The notes under the pieces: model-generated | Seen by the model: only the letters and a program-made list of their open reading frames with translations | What the model was told of the DNA's origin: nothing | Databases searched by the model: none | Shown here: in pieces, positions 44,301 to 59,300 of the stretch | How positions within the stretch are numbered: the first letter of the stretch is position 1 | Layout of the letters: each line of letters opens with the position of its first letter | Assembly: GCF_963576545.1 (NCBI RefSeq) | Contig: NC_083647.1 | Coordinates: 4,507,507 to 4,571,506 of the forward strand | Reading direction: 5' to 3' | Source of the DNA: Limanda limanda | Taxonomy: Eukaryota > Chordata > Actinopteri > Pleuronectiformes > Pleuronectidae | Length of the DNA: 64,000 bases | Translations under genes and position numbers: made by a program

Positions 44301-47300
44301 CGAGCTGCCAGTGCCCTTCCCCCCCCCATTTTTAATTAAACCAGTGGGATGCATTGTGCCTGGCATCGTTATGTAAATAATCCAAAGATGAAGCGACCCT
44401 TTTTCTGACAAAGGAGCTAAATAGCCTTAACAGATCATAAAATGGTATGAACACATCAGAATTTAATCCGGCAGAGAGAAGAAAATTGTCATCTCTGCAC
44501 TCAGCGCTTATCAGTCCTGGTGTTCCAGCAGTGAGATCATCTTCACCCCACAGTCATGTTCTTAATGAATCCTAAATAAAACTTTCACTTCAGGGGTTTT
44601 TTTAAAAAAATGTTTAAAGGCAACAACTAATGGGTATTTCCATCACACAGTGCTGTTTCTTTTGGATACAGCTGCAGATTGGGTTTCTTTATTAAAACAC
44701 ATAGTTTCTTATGAGGAGAGAATGACAAAAAAAAGCAACAAAAATGTAGAATCTGAGGTAAATCAATTATGGGTTATACCTCCTCACTGTGCTTACGTAA
44801 TGCATAAGCATATATAACATACAATATATTATTGACTTTTGTTATATTGCTATTGATAAAAATGACATTGCAAGAATTATTGATGTTTTATTGGCCAGCC
44901 CCAGCATGCTCGTGTATTAATTACATTTATTAGATATCAGAACAAAACTGAGAAGCACAGTTAAACTGATTCACAAAGTGGTACCTTAATCCTGAGTGCA
45001 GACTCGCTGTGTGTGTGGGACTTGGACAGCTTCCTCATGATCTCCACTCCACTGACGGGACCAGAGTTGCCTTCTTTGGGTGGGGGGCGACTGCATGCTC
45101 CCTCCAGCAGCATGGTGTGTTCACTCACTGTGGCTTCACAATAATTAAATAAAATAAAACTCCAGGCAGACAAATCTGACTGTTATCACAGCAAATACTG
45201 AAGCATTACATTTGCCAAGGAGGATATGTTTTCATAAAAACTAATGGAAAGATTACCACAAAAACACAGAATCTTCTTCAAGTGGGTTTATCAGTCATTC
45301 TGTGGTAATAACATAATATTATAACTTCATATAGAAAGCTTTAAGTTCCCACCTGCGTCAAACTCAAATTCCGCTCCGTCAGCGCTGGTGTCACTCTGCA
45401 GTGCAGCTCCGTTGTCGAGGCCCATGATGGTCTCCACCAGGTTCTGCTGAGGCTCCTTGGGTTTGGTGATGGTGGGCCTCATCAGACCTATAGCTTTGAA
45501 GCCCTGAGTTACCACGATGAATTTCATCCATTGTCGAGCCAAAGCTACCAAGCCTTTCTTTAGAGTGACAAGAGCTGGGACTCCGTCATTCTGTGGTGGG
45601 AGATGTAGAGGAGAGATCTGGATCACTGCTACAGTTTCACACTGGTAAAGGATTCATCAAATTTGTGAAGGGCGGCCAAGACCACTTCAGAGCACTTACG
45701 ATAACTGCCTGCTGTTTTTTATCTTTATGTGCACATGGGTCCAAGTGAGACCACATAATTTAATTTTATGAGTGATCTAGCTATACAGTACATGGCCAAG
45801 TTGAAGAGCTTTTTTTGCATTGGCACTATGATAAAGTGTGATATTCAGAAGCTTTGCACAAACCATGGTCGCCTCCTCAATGACAGCGTAGTCAGCCTGT
45901 TGCAGGTAGCGGTGCAGGATGTTACAAAGCATACAGGAGGGATTCTCATGCAGGTAGCGAGCTCGTTTGGTCTCGCGGTTGTACTTGCTCCGGATCGGGA
46001 TGTGGATGCTCTTTTTCTGTTGGGCGACGAATACAAGACACAAACAACTGGGACATTACAGAGAGTTCTGAACTTATAAACTTATTGGAAAGCTTTATTT
46101 AAATTAAGTTACTTCATGATTTAAGCCAAAGGACACTGGATATTCTTCACATGTGGTCCTGGGGGACATTTTAACATATGCACTAGTATCCCAGTTATTA
46201 TGCTGTTTTGAATATATACATATATAATCCTGGTTCTGTGCAGTGGCAGTGACAGCAGGACACCAGCTACAATGGAGAGCTTTAAAGGGATAGTTCATTA
46301 AAAATGAAATTCACTCACTATCTACTAACTACTATGCTGCCAATAAGGTGGAACAAGCAAATCGTTGACATGATGCTGAGCTCACAATAAGGCAAAGCGG
46401 TCACGTTAGCCACCATACAGGTATAAACAAATTGTCGGTACACAGTGCTGTTGTAACCGTGGTAACGTAAAACAACACAGGCGCCTGCACAAACGGCAAA
46501 GTTACATGTAACCTGGATACATAAATTTATGTCCACAGCAATATGGAAATGTAAACATCAAATATCAAAATAGGTCATAATCAGGATTCTAGTGCGTATG
46601 TAAAGGCAGTCATAGAATAGTTCTCTGTGTCTACAGATGTATTGCTGACCTCAAGAGCTTCGGTCATGATGCAGCCCATAACAGCACACACACGCAGGGT
46701 GCCCTCCATGTCCAGCTTCCGTAGAGAAGATTTGAGCTGGTCAATGGGAACCAACCAGGCTCCGATAGCAGGCGTGGCTGTGCTGAGCAGATTTAATTGC
46801 CTGTAAACACAAGATTCAGAGGATCTTTAATCACCTTATAATCTTATAACTGTTAATTAATACTGTTTATTCTGAAACACATTTGCCTTCTTCATCTCAT
46901 GTTTTAGATACAATGCTTGGATGTAAATTAAAGGATTTTCTTTCTCTCACAGTGGTGAAGATGTTAACCCCTCGTTCTCAGCTCCAGGTGCATGGCGAAC
47001 TTGGTTAATTGAGTTGAGCTTTAATAAAACTCAGATAAACAGTATAAATCTCAGAATGTACCTGATGGTGGGCGCTTACAGTTTGACGACCTGTGAATCT
47101 GACACATCTGACAACCGTTGCCAGGGGCACACAAGAGAGAAGGTTTTTCCTCCAACTGATAATATTGTACTTATGATCCTGTACTGCTGCACCTGCACTG
47201 CTATTCAGCGTACTGTGCATCAGCCAGAAGACATCTTGTTGATGACAGAATGAGGTTTCCTATCCGTGTAGTTTAGACACAAGTACTGATATTCTGTAAT

Positions 47301-50300
47301 GATGTGAAGGACTTAATGTGAGACGGTGCATATAGGTCAGACATACCTGGATATGGCCTGTGAAGGTGAATGCACATTAGTTGGCGCGGCAAAACTGAAC
47401 CAGATTTCTCTGATGGTCAGCTTCATGCTGCTGGAGTCAGGTGGTGGCGGCATGAGGGGGAGGTCTTTCTTCAGGTCGTCCGACTCCACTCCTTCGTCCT
47501 GCAGAGCAGAAGAAAACTGGATCATGACTTGGGTTTAAAATGGGTCTAGTTACGGCTTAAGTAAAAATACAGGGCTAAGACACGCCTAGCCCACTCCACA
47601 CACAAATATGACCAACTGCTTGCTAAAACTAAGTCGCCTAGGTTGTCTAGCTATGACGTACGACTCCAGAAGCAGCACACACACTTTTCCACAGAAATGT
47701 AGTATTAGTAAGATGCTCCCGAGTTTAGTGACAGCCAAGACCACGGCTGTCCAAAGCTTGAACCGGTGTGTGTGTGTGAGAGAGACAACTGAGGTTCAGT
47801 TTCTGCATAGATTTGAAAATGAGCACAGCTTTCCAGATTTCAACTCAGAGGTGGTCGCTAGTGACATAGAGACATCTCAATCAGCTGACTCTATGGAACA
47901 TAACATATTGAAGCCATAAATAAAAATCAAAAACAATTTGGGATTAATATATTAAAACCAACACTGATGTGTTTTTTTCAAATAACAGACATATAATTTG
48001 GTTTACAGCTCGAAAAACACATTTAAGTGTGCGGTATGTCTTTCTCCTCTCTATGAAGCAGTCTATAGAAGTGTATTAATTTAGTGTGAAGACAATAATG
48101 ACTTCAATCAGCGACAAACAGCGGCTATAAGCAGTGACATTTGTATGTTCAGGGAAGATGGAAGAAAATCTGATGAATATTTCAGGATTTATTGCTGAGA
48201 CTGACTCAGCATCAGCCTTTTGTTTCTAATTTGATGCTACACACAAATCCACCTGCACTTTATGTGACATTTAGGATCTTGTTAGCTTACATTGGATTAA
48301 TTTTAATGCAGTTAGCTAATGGGAGAAAATACTGGCTATAAATTCTGTTCTCCCATTAGGGAAATGCTGAGACAAAGGACAACTTTGTCATGACTGCCAT
48401 CACTGTCAGAAAGATATACATGGGTTGACCTTATGAAACACTGATAAAAGAAGAACATTCTCACTGGGTTGCAGCAATCAAACACCATGGTTAAATATGG
48501 ACATTCATTGAGTTGGAGCACATGAAAAACAGCAGAGTTTCAGTTCTGGATGAAAATGAAGTCAAACTGAAAAGCAGATGTGTCTTTTTCAAATCTCTTT
48601 TCTGAATGAGAATTTTCAAATAAATCTTACCTGGTCCTCTGAGTCTGAGTTTTCATTGGCATCAGAAGCAGGGCTCATAGGATCATGTGCCAGGTTGTCA
48701 TCTGAGACGTCAGTGCTGTAACCACTTCCTGTTTGAGATCCCGTCGACCCATTGGACTTGGGTATTCCAGTCTTCCCTCCAGTGTCCGATTGTCCCATCA
48801 CACCAAACGCATTGTATAGAATGGCTCCTGACTGGCGGCCCCCTATAAAATAAAGTGTAATAAATTAAATTTCCCATCTTTTTTGAGTCATCTTTAAATC
48901 TTTCAGGACAATAATAAGCAGCAATGACTGCGGCTCAAAGAGTTAAGCATGTTTCACCTTTGACCGTGAGGTTCTCGATGCCACATTCAAACATGATCCA
49001 GCCCCATTTCTCAGGAGATGTGGTGAAACGACCCAGATCGCCTGAGATGCCCTGGGCATCCGTCTCATCTACCAGTGAAAACTCCTCCATCTCCTCCAGG
49101 CCAAACAGCACTTTGGACTTCTCAAAGGGGATGGCTGTGATGGCACAAGTGCCGATGTCTAAGGAAGGAAAATGTATTTATAGAATGTACATTGCCCAAA
49201 TGTCACAACAAATGTACACAAGTTAAAAAGGTCTTAATGGTCTTTAAGGTCTTAGGTCAAATAAGGGCACATTGTTCATGGGAAAGTCCAGTTGCACGGG
49301 GGCTCAAACCGGGACAAAAGGGAGGTTTTATCTGAACCAACCTGTCAAGGTTGAGTCCAGGCCCCGCAGCTGACTGTGGATACGGTGGACGTTGAGCCTG
49401 GCAGCGATCTCTTTGCCTTTCTCGATGCCAGCGTTGGAGCGCAGCGAGCCAGATGACTGAGGCTGCATCTTCGTGGCCGAGGCGTATTTTTCCAGCATGA
49501 CAGAGGGTCGGCCGTGTTCGGTCGTGTTGGGCGTCTCTTCTACAATTCCCCTGAAAGAAGCAGAAAGCAAATGTGTGACTGTTTCCCAGCTTGACAGCAA
49601 CAGACACAAGTTTTTGATTATTTGTATCTAATTTGTATTACTGCACTTTGACCACTTGTGCAAAAAGAAACTACTTATATTCATCTTACACCCCTACTGG
49701 ATCTGAAATCAATAGATGAATAGGAGCATATGACAACAAAACAGCAAGAACTGAATCTCCCTGCAGGCAGTTTAAAGCATTAATTAATCGCAATTTACAG
49801 CAAGTCTAATCTCTCTGTGGACATGACCCAAAATAGCTTAGTCAGTGTAAACACACGCACACAAACAAAACAGACATCCAATGACATAAGGAGTAGTGTA
49901 GGCATTACCTGTTCATCCTGAACTGGGTGGCGATCCTGTCGAAGCACAGTGCCACCAGTGACACGTGGGTGACACTCTTGCTGGAGCAGGACGGTGACCC
50001 CTCCTCTACAGAGGCCTGCAGGAGGCAGAGGTTCACCTGCAAGGAAACACAACAAAACAAAGAGCTGAACCAAGCTGAACTAAACACCACTGGGCTGTGT
50101 TGTATTCTTCTTTAAAACATGTTTTGGTCTACAGCATATGAAGAATTACAAGAAGTGTAAAAATAGCTAAATGTTGACTTTGATGGGATACCTGCTGGAA
50201 TATCTCAATACTGAAACAGTACTGCGTGCATGTTCTAAATTATTTACATTTTACATATCTTTGATAATAAGATATATTTGTATGTAGCACCCCAGACAAA

Positions 50301-53300
50301 GTTATAAAAACACGCACACCATTTGATTAAATAGAAAACTAGAACATGTGCTCAGTGGAGCACAGACCTTTATGCTTTTTCACTATGAAATACCAGATTT
50401 ACATTAAGTGTAATTTATGTTTATTATTTTAATGCGTCTTCAGTTGTGGTAATGTTCTGTTAAATGTTTGTCTTTGACATTGAATTGGAACATTTATAAA
50501 TTGAATCATTGGGTTGATGTCAATCAACGTTGGATCAAGGTCCTAGTGTTATTAAGCTTTGATACCAGAAGTCCACTACACTTGAGTCAATGTGAGTGCT
50601 CTGATGGATAATATATATCATATTTAACTGTGGCATAATTAATAACAAACAGTATATTCCGATTTTTAAATAACTTTGAACAATTGAAAAAATATGGCTT
50701 TAAAAGACAACCCTACACAATGCAGTGAGCGTGTATTAACCATCAGAATGTAAAGTGATGTACAGCTACGCTCATGCTGCTGTTGAAAGTCTCTCGGTCA
50801 GAGTTGGCCTCTCATTATTCAGGGTCATGGCTCTCACCTTGGGGATGGAGACGTTGGCTTGAAGGCCCTTGATTTTCACATTATCTGGTTTGACAGACAA
50901 GTCAGTCTGCCCGTTGGGGAGGTTGATGGAGCCGGGGGTTGTGCCCTCTGTCTTGGACACCTTGTGCTCCTGCTTGCCTGTTTGGCTCTGAGTGGATACA
51001 GATCCAAAACAGTGAGACATCAGTAAATGCACAGAAAAATGTGTGTTAATGAAACCTTTTTTTCCAAATCTCACAACATGTTAAAACACATATTTCACAC
51101 TGTAGAAAACACAGAGGGGAATGTGTTTCCGTTTTTCATGTCTGGTTTGGATTAAATCATTTTACTCACAGACTCAGTGACTGTGGACTTGCTGATCTGA
51201 TAGGCTTCATTGAGGACCTTCCCGTGCAGGTCGTCCAGAATCGTTGCAGGATGTCGAATACTGACAAAGTGAACCATGGACTCAATGTACCTGAAACACA
51301 GAAATGACACAGACACATTAGAAATGATTTGTTTTACCTGGCTGATGATATAACACTGTTGTAAAAACGCAAAGATGAGAACTGTAAGAGCATTGTCATA
51401 AATTATTTCCATATTTAATTATAATCACTTTTACTTTTGCTGCTTTCACAGATTTCCAGATGTTTTCCTGAAATTTTCTAGAGGGGCTGTATGTATGAAC
51501 CCAAATTTCAGAGTCAGTTGCTGCAGAAAAACTTTTCCTGCCACACCCCCGTGGAATGTGATAAAATACAGCAGTATGTGAATACTTCAAAGAAATTGAC
51601 AGCGAGCATGTGTTTTTGTCGTATTATTTCCAATATTTATATCTCATTTTGATAATAGAAGTGTTGTACACATGAGAAAACGTAATAGTTGGAAAGATAA
51701 TGAGATTCGAGGGCTTTTGGTGCTAAGGGCTGACACTACCTTCAACTTGCTGCAAACATATACACTGAAATTTATACCACCTGTCCTGCGTGCTCTACCC
51801 AGGCACCACCCCTCACCTGAATTTCCTTTCGATTTTCCTGATCACGTCTGACTCAAACAATCTCCTGCTGCATTGTTCATATGTAAAAGGCAGACTCCGA
51901 AAAACGCTGAATGTTCCAAATCTCATTCTTGAAAACAGCTTATGTAACCACTTGAATTCTTGCCAGTCTTTAACCTCCTACCTACAGTTTAACTATCAAC
52001 TAGGAGCTCCATGTTCATACTTTGTTTCATTGTTAACCCAGAAGTGTTGGCCTTTGGAAAACTCAAGATTCAAACTGGTAGACAACCAAGAACGAGATCA
52101 GACTCTGAAGCACTGTCAGCAGAATTTTAGAGCCAAGCTGTAGTGTGGGCATGGGGATTGAAAAGACTAAAGGTCAAAAAGCAGCATCAGGCTAAAAATA
52201 ACTTACTGTGTGAGAAAGACTGGGAAAGACAGATTCATATTTATCAATCAGGATTTTTAAGGGTTTACATTAAACATTTAGATTAAACATTTTGTTTTCT
52301 GAAAAGTAAGGAAGCACAGAGGTGAAACAGAAAGGTAGTGGAGAAAAGACAATTAATATTTTACGAGAGATGAAACAACACACAGAAAAACAATATGAGG
52401 CCTGGTGTCTACCTGTCCAGTGATTCAGCCACAAGGGGCGTGAGAACCACATTGACGGCCCCCTTCACCTCCACAATGGCAGTGGTCCTGGTCTGAGCTA
52501 AAGGCTGCTCCAGAGCCCAGTCGTCTGTTGCTGTGTCCTCGTCTGTGGTCTCCATGGCTCTCTTATCCAGAGGGGTGTATGGTGTGCTGAGGACAAGCAA
52601 AGATAACATTTCTGATTCTGCAGCACATTTAAAGGATCAGTCACAGCTGCTGGAAAGAAGCAATTCATCATTCAGATGCACCTTTAAGTCGTTTTAATGT
52701 AAATAAAAAAAAGGTAACTTTAAATACCTGTTATTGTCTCCCATGAGCTGAATTCCTCTGTCCAGTAGAGAACTGGCTGACAGGCCCTGCTTTATTACCT
52801 GACATGCAGAACAAATATGATGTATTTAAGATGAGCATGCTTTTAACAGCTATAACCAACACACAATTCTAAAGTTTATAAAAAATGTATACATGAAATA
52901 CCAACTACTTTCAATCATTAGTCACAGACCTTAAAACTGGGTACGGAAAGCTGGTCAAAGGAGGCGGAGCTCTCTTCACTGGTGGGCGTGTCCAGATCTA
53001 AGGGGCGGTGAAGAGAAGACTTGGAGGTCCTTTTATTGGTGGGTTGCTTGACTGACCAATTTGTGACCTGGCAGAGCCGGGGAAAAAGTCAATGAAGTGA
53101 CAGTTTACTGGTTATATGTGTATTTAAAAAACAAATAACAAATGTTCATTAAAGATGAGGATATGGAACAGAAGTCGGACAATGTACCTGGTAGTGGGCC
53201 AAGTAGTTCTGGTAGCACGCCATGACGTGTGGCTGTCGGGTGACTAGTCCGGGTTCAGACGTCTTCTCCGCCTCCACCGAGCTCTCCTCCTCCATGGCCA

Positions 53301-56300
53301 GGGCGGAGACAAAAGAGGCCTGTGACGTGTGGCTGGGGAGGGGCTGGGGTGGGAGCGGCGGCAGGAAGGGGGGCATCGGCAGCGGACGTGGCTCAGTGAT
53401 CAACTCTCCATTGAGAACATATGTGAGGGGACCCTCAACGCTGTGGTAGATGGAGCTCCGGCTGAGGGAGGTCAGAACACTTCTCAGTTAAATATGTCAA
53501 AATACTTGTTTAGTTGAATAATGTTGTTATACATTCCCACCTTGTCACAATAAATCAGAGATGATTTAATCATAGTATTTCTTTCAGTAGCATTACAGCC
53601 AATATTAAATTCTGACACCTGAATGGATTCTTTGTGTTTGTGCAGAGGCCGTATCAATCAAAAGGCGTGCTGCAATCAACGCAAGAACATTTAGGGGTAA
53701 TATAAAAAATGACAAGGTAGCTGCGTAACAACACTGAAATCCAATTTGGGAAACACACCAGCAGTAAGTGGCTGCCCAAGGATCAAACAACTAATTTGCT
53801 GGAGCCCTTCTGCATCACACTCATGATCAAATTAAAGCAATGAATGAAAACTGCAGCGTGTATCACTTGGGGCAAGTTGCTTTACGCGATAAAAATGTAA
53901 AACTTGTTGGGTATCAAACATAAAATCTCCTGACACCGTTAATGTAATCGTGTATAATGTGTCATCAAGACATTTTTACGGTCAATGCAAAGTTATTAGC
54001 CTGAGTCATCAAAAGTTATATGACCCATGTGTTTACCGGTTGTCATTACAACCTGCAATGGTTTCTAAACACAAACACCAATGCATGAGGTTTCTGTGAT
54101 ATTTTCTTATGAACCCAGTTATCATGAAACATTGAGAAAAAATAAGGACAAAATAGAACAGTATTTGTTTTTGTAAAATATTGAAACTGCTAAAGATAGT
54201 TTGACAAAAAATTATGACATTGAAGAGGCATTGGAAATGTGAAGTGACTAATCTGTTGTGAGGAATGTGTGCTGTACTCTGCTCCATGTTTGTGACTGTA
54301 TTTAATTTTACCTACATTAGTTTCATTCATTTATTTATTTAAACTATATTAGTATTTTAATTGTAAATATTTGTCCTTCTCGTTATTTTATATACTGCCA
54401 TATGTTCAGTTTGGGGGAAGGTTCATTTATGAATGTAAATTGATTTAAATGTGTAAAACCAATAAATATATCTTTAAAAAAAAAAGGTTACTTGACATTT
54501 CACAGCAGAAGCCGTAAATTTGAAATGAAAAAATTAAATAAAAGTCAAATGTGTGCACTCATCACAATCTTAAAATGTAAATCATGCAGGGTGCTTCAGA
54601 CTGGCTCTTGAACATTATTCATAAAGGGTAATGCTTAAAGCAACCTGGTATTAAATCATCTGCTGTAACACAGACAAAGTAGGAAACTCTCTGATGTACT
54701 GTAACTGTGAATTATGTTACCTTATCTTCATATTTAACTTGTCCTTGCAAGGTGTAACAGTTTCACTGCATATACCATGGTAAGAAAATCGATGGTTATC
54801 ATACCATGTACATGTGTTATTATGGAATTGGAAAAAAAAAATCCTAAAGAAAACTCTTACTGATCAATCACATTTCAGGTGTGGACAGTGTTCCCCTGGC
54901 TGCATCTATAATAGCTGAAGCTAACTATTTTTAGCTCTATTGGCAAAATATTCATCGCTCATTGAAATTCATGTCATCATATCAGCTGACCTGTAGTTCT
55001 CCATGTGATACGGGGGCTGCTGTGGCTGCTGCATCTGCTGCCTCCTCTTCTTCTTGCGGCCTGGGTACGTCCCTGGACCCTCATCAGCGCTGCTGATTGG
55101 CTCGAAGTCCTCAGCGGCAGAGAAGTAGGCCTCGCTGTCGGCCACGGACATGCTAGAGTCAGCAGAGCGGTACTGATGGAACGTGTTGGAGTCTGCTGAC
55201 GGCGTGAAGGGAAAGGAGCCGTAGCTTCTGCGCTGCCGGGGTGAATCCAGGACGTTCTCATCGCTGCGTGAAACCTCGCTGCTGAACTGGACGCCTCCAG
55301 ACAGCACTGGGGGGGGCTTGTCGGTGAAGACGGCAGCTGAGAGGCTCTTGGTGCTGCCCAGCCGACTGGAGTGTACCGAGGACTGACGCTTGAGAGGAGA
55401 GCAGAGGGGAGAGCGAATGGAGGAGCGATCCTGGGAGCTGTTGGGGGAGACTGGTGAGGCTTCTGGTACTTCCCCTAGGGTGCTGCAATATTACAGGAGA
55501 CAGAATAACGTTTAGAAACAAATGACTGAAATTGAAAAATCAATGATTATACTTGTAGGCGGAAAATCCTGCTTGTGCCATTTAGTGGCTCCAATATTCT
55601 CTCCCGACTAACAATTGAATTTGAAAATTCATAACATCACAGAAAAAAAACAATGAGTAATTCTATGTTACTCACTCAGCAGGGCTTCTGCCGTTCATGG
55701 GCAACATGCGCTCCTCTGTGCTCGGTGAGGGTGTTTCCCTCTCCCCGGCCAGCAGGGGCAACGCAGCACTGGATGAACTGTTTTCTTCAGATGAGGAGGC
55801 GGAGCTGTGGCAGCGTTGAGGTACCTGGAGACTGAGGTGCTGCTGTCCACGCCTCTCAGGCAGCTCAGGAGGAAGGCATGGCGAGTGTGTGTCCATTTTC
55901 AGTCCAGAAACTCTCCCTGAGAAAACACGGAGAGAGCCCTCTTTAGATAAATGCTATCAGATGTTATATTTTATCTAGACACATTTAGAGAGTAAGACAA
56001 AAATAAAAAGATCAATAATAAGTAAGTGTAATAATGCACTTATTTCAAATAGTCTCATGTAATAAACCCCCAGATAGAAAAGAGCTAATTGTTTTAATAT
56101 CAAACTAAACCATTGTGGATCTTAAGTTATCATCGTTTTCCACAAGATACCCCTACAGCAACTCCAGGAGGAGAACCATTACTCTCAAGGAAATAAGGAG
56201 CTGGAGAAGAAATCCCAGCAAAACCATACCGTCCACTCTGGATGTTTCCTTTGTAATGATCCACTCCCCAGGCTGTAGCAAGGACTGGCCATAACACATG

Positions 56301-59300
56301 TCTGACTCAGAGCTGGAGGAGTAGAAGGCAGAAGAGGACGATGGCGTCAGCTCCTCCAGCCTGAAGAAGTCCAGGCCCATGTTGGTGCCTCCGAAGAACC
56401 TGCAGCCTCCGAGGCAGCCGCAGCGGTTCCTACTGCGCTTGTTGCGGATGCCGGGCTCTTCTGGCCACAAGAACCAGAGTCTGAGGAGTGGAGGAGAGGA
56501 AAATAAAGGAAGAGAAAGACCAAAGAATAAAACAGGGCTGAAACAATGAATCGATTAAGCCATGGGTTATTAACCTTTGAATTTATTGTCAATTATTTGA
56601 AAATTATATTCAGTTTGAGTGGTATTTTGCATTGCTCCTTATGACAGTAAAGTGAATATCGTTGGTTTGTAGACAGAATAATACAATTGAGGATCTTGGG
56701 GTTTGGGAAACAGATCGGCAGATAGAGTAGATCTAATAATAATAATCATTTCCTCATTCAGTTAATATGTCTTTGGAAATGGTCAGTCATCCAGGCCTTG
56801 GGATATCCAAGTGCTAAAAAACAGGTCAACTGGACTTACAGGGATAATTCACAGAAAAATGAAAGTGCACTCATTATCTAGTCACCACTATGCCGAAGGA
56901 GGGGGGGGGATGAAGTGGTTGAGTCCACAAAAACACTTTTGGAGTCTCAGGGGTAAACAGTGTTGCAGCCAGATTTCAATACAATTGAAGTGAAAGAGAC
57001 ACTTTCTTCAGCAATAAAAAAACAACGAAACACTGCATAATTTAAATGTTTTAAGCCTAAATGACTGAGGTGCTTCTGACCGGAGACCGCACACAAGCTC
57101 TGGCCCTGCCATGTTATATATTTTTCTATTGTTTTATTATGTCTGAAGAATGTGTCAACTTGGATGCAACACTGTTTACCCCTGAGACTGCTGAAGAGTT
57201 TTCTGGACTCAAACACTTCCCCATGCCCTCCATCGAGTGGATAATGAGGGAATTTTCATTTTATGGTGAACTAGCCCTTGTCATGTCCAACTACAAGCTA
57301 GAAAAGAACATCTATACCGATAATGGCCCCCTGTAGACCTTTTATCATGTTTAATTCATTATCCAGAAGGAGGCAGATATCCAAGCTTATTATAACATAC
57401 AATGAGCTGTATATGACAGAGACAAAATGTTGACTTATAATTATGATGTGAACATCAGAATGGCAATTGGTGACTTATTCTACAGAGGTCCACTGAAACA
57501 ATACCACAATGCTGCAAAGTTGCTCTGGGGTGGTTCACATCATGTGAGAGGTGTTTGGAAAAGCAAAAGAACAGATGAGGGTGTGAGCTTTCTACCTTTT
57601 GGAATGAGCATCGTGTAGTTCCAGAAAATGCCTCTGGACTTCACATTTGGCTGGGTGGTCAGCAGCCAAGGCAATGTCTGCAGTGATGAGGTTCAGGTTG
57701 ACTGAACCTGCCTCCAGCCAGACAGAGCGTCGCAACAAAGGGGGCTGACCGAGTCCTAGGGGTTGACCCGGACCTGGACCCTGTCCGGCCAGCTGCAGCC
57801 TGGTCGCCTCACTGTGCGGCTGCTGCTCGATGTACTGCCGGATGTTGACGTCCTGCACCACAGCACTGATGCCCTCTCCCACTGCCTGGTTGTGCAGGTT
57901 GCAGTTGGCCACGCGAATAATACCCGTCTAGCGAGGAGGAGAGAGAGGAAAATGTTAAGATCTGAACACATGCCAAAAATTAAACACATTTTTTTAGTGG
58001 ACATTAAGTTAAACAATAGATTAACTTTAAAAAACAAAACTGATGGGTCACAATTACTTTAACACTGGCAGCACAGCCGTGTTCCACAATGAAGAGATCC
58101 ACTCCGTCCACAGCCAGTCGCGTCATGGTGTACTTGAGGTCCTCGGATGTGCGGCAGTGACCTGGCAGGCAGCTCAGCTGAAAGACAACCACTGTTTAGA
58201 ACCAGTAACTTTTCTGTTCTTACAAACACGCCATCACCAATTTATTCTGACTGAGCTTTACACTGCATAGCCTTCAGCCACAGATGCTCAGCTGTCACAA
58301 ACTAATGATAGCTCTAAGGCAGGTTTGTTAAAAATATCCTTGTTAGTGTTCACATACAAACAAGACAGTTTTGTGACTTGTTTTCTCTCAACTTCATTCC
58401 ATACATCGTGGTGTGGTCTGTTATGTTGCGTTGTGTATGGCTGCTGTGAGTAGATCAATAGTTTTGTGTTCCAGGCTGTTGTTCCATTTCTTCCACTGTA
58501 TAAAAAGTGTGCGTTCTGAGTCATAAATCATTAGAGAAGGGTTCACGGTGGTTTATTACCTGATGTCATTTGCACATATATATTTCACACTGGACACTTC
58601 TGACTGACATTTAAATATGACTTTAAAAAAGCATTTCAGCCATAATGGGCCAATTTACTAGTCTGCAGGGTGAGATTCTGTCACACAGCTGCTGACTGGT
58701 TTATAGCGAAGCTGGACAGCAGCGGAAGTGCAAATGAGTCAGGAGATGCAGCTGAAACTTTGTGTAGAATTTCCTGGTATACAGTAACTGAGTCTCAATT
58801 CATGGGCTGCTTCCTTCAGATGTTGTATTTGAAGACCGATTGCGTCAGAGTGGCATGACTAGACTGTCCAATTTCAGATACTCCTAAAAATGTTACAGAC
58901 AGATGCGTCCTCAAGATTTTCAAGAGGTACTGTCGTCACCAAGCAACTGATGTTTGAATATCAAGCTTCAACTGAACAGAATAGCTAATGGCACAAGTGA
59001 TTAAACCAATGGGCATTAAAACTTTCTCCTTGTGCCCCACTGCAGCTTTGTTGCTAAGCAACAGCAATAGGGATGGAACAAGCTGGTGACGCTGATCAAG
59101 AAAATCCTCTGTACACCATCTCATTTCGGTTCAGCCTTTGTCTGCGTCCTGTAGACCGTGTCCTCTGAAGGAGGCGGACCCTGAATTGGGACACAGCTTG
59201 TGTGTTTGTACCTTGGCATCACAGATGCGACGGTCAGCTCCATGCTGGCAGATGACTGAGGGTTTGGGTTGTTCCAACTGGAACTCTCGGGACACCACGT

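Noticed and set aside
51790..52143. 117-codon plus-strand open frame in the intron between exons 16 and 15
   Set aside because: No recognisable protein family, no promoter or poly(A) context, and composition like the surrounding intron.
55258..55521. Ser/Leu/Gln-rich 87-codon frame over exon 11
   Set aside because: Shadow frame. Phases of exons 10 and 12 and homology require the other frame.
56947..57336. Two overlapping open frames on opposite strands
   Set aside because: Produced by the palindromic MITE; no coding signal.
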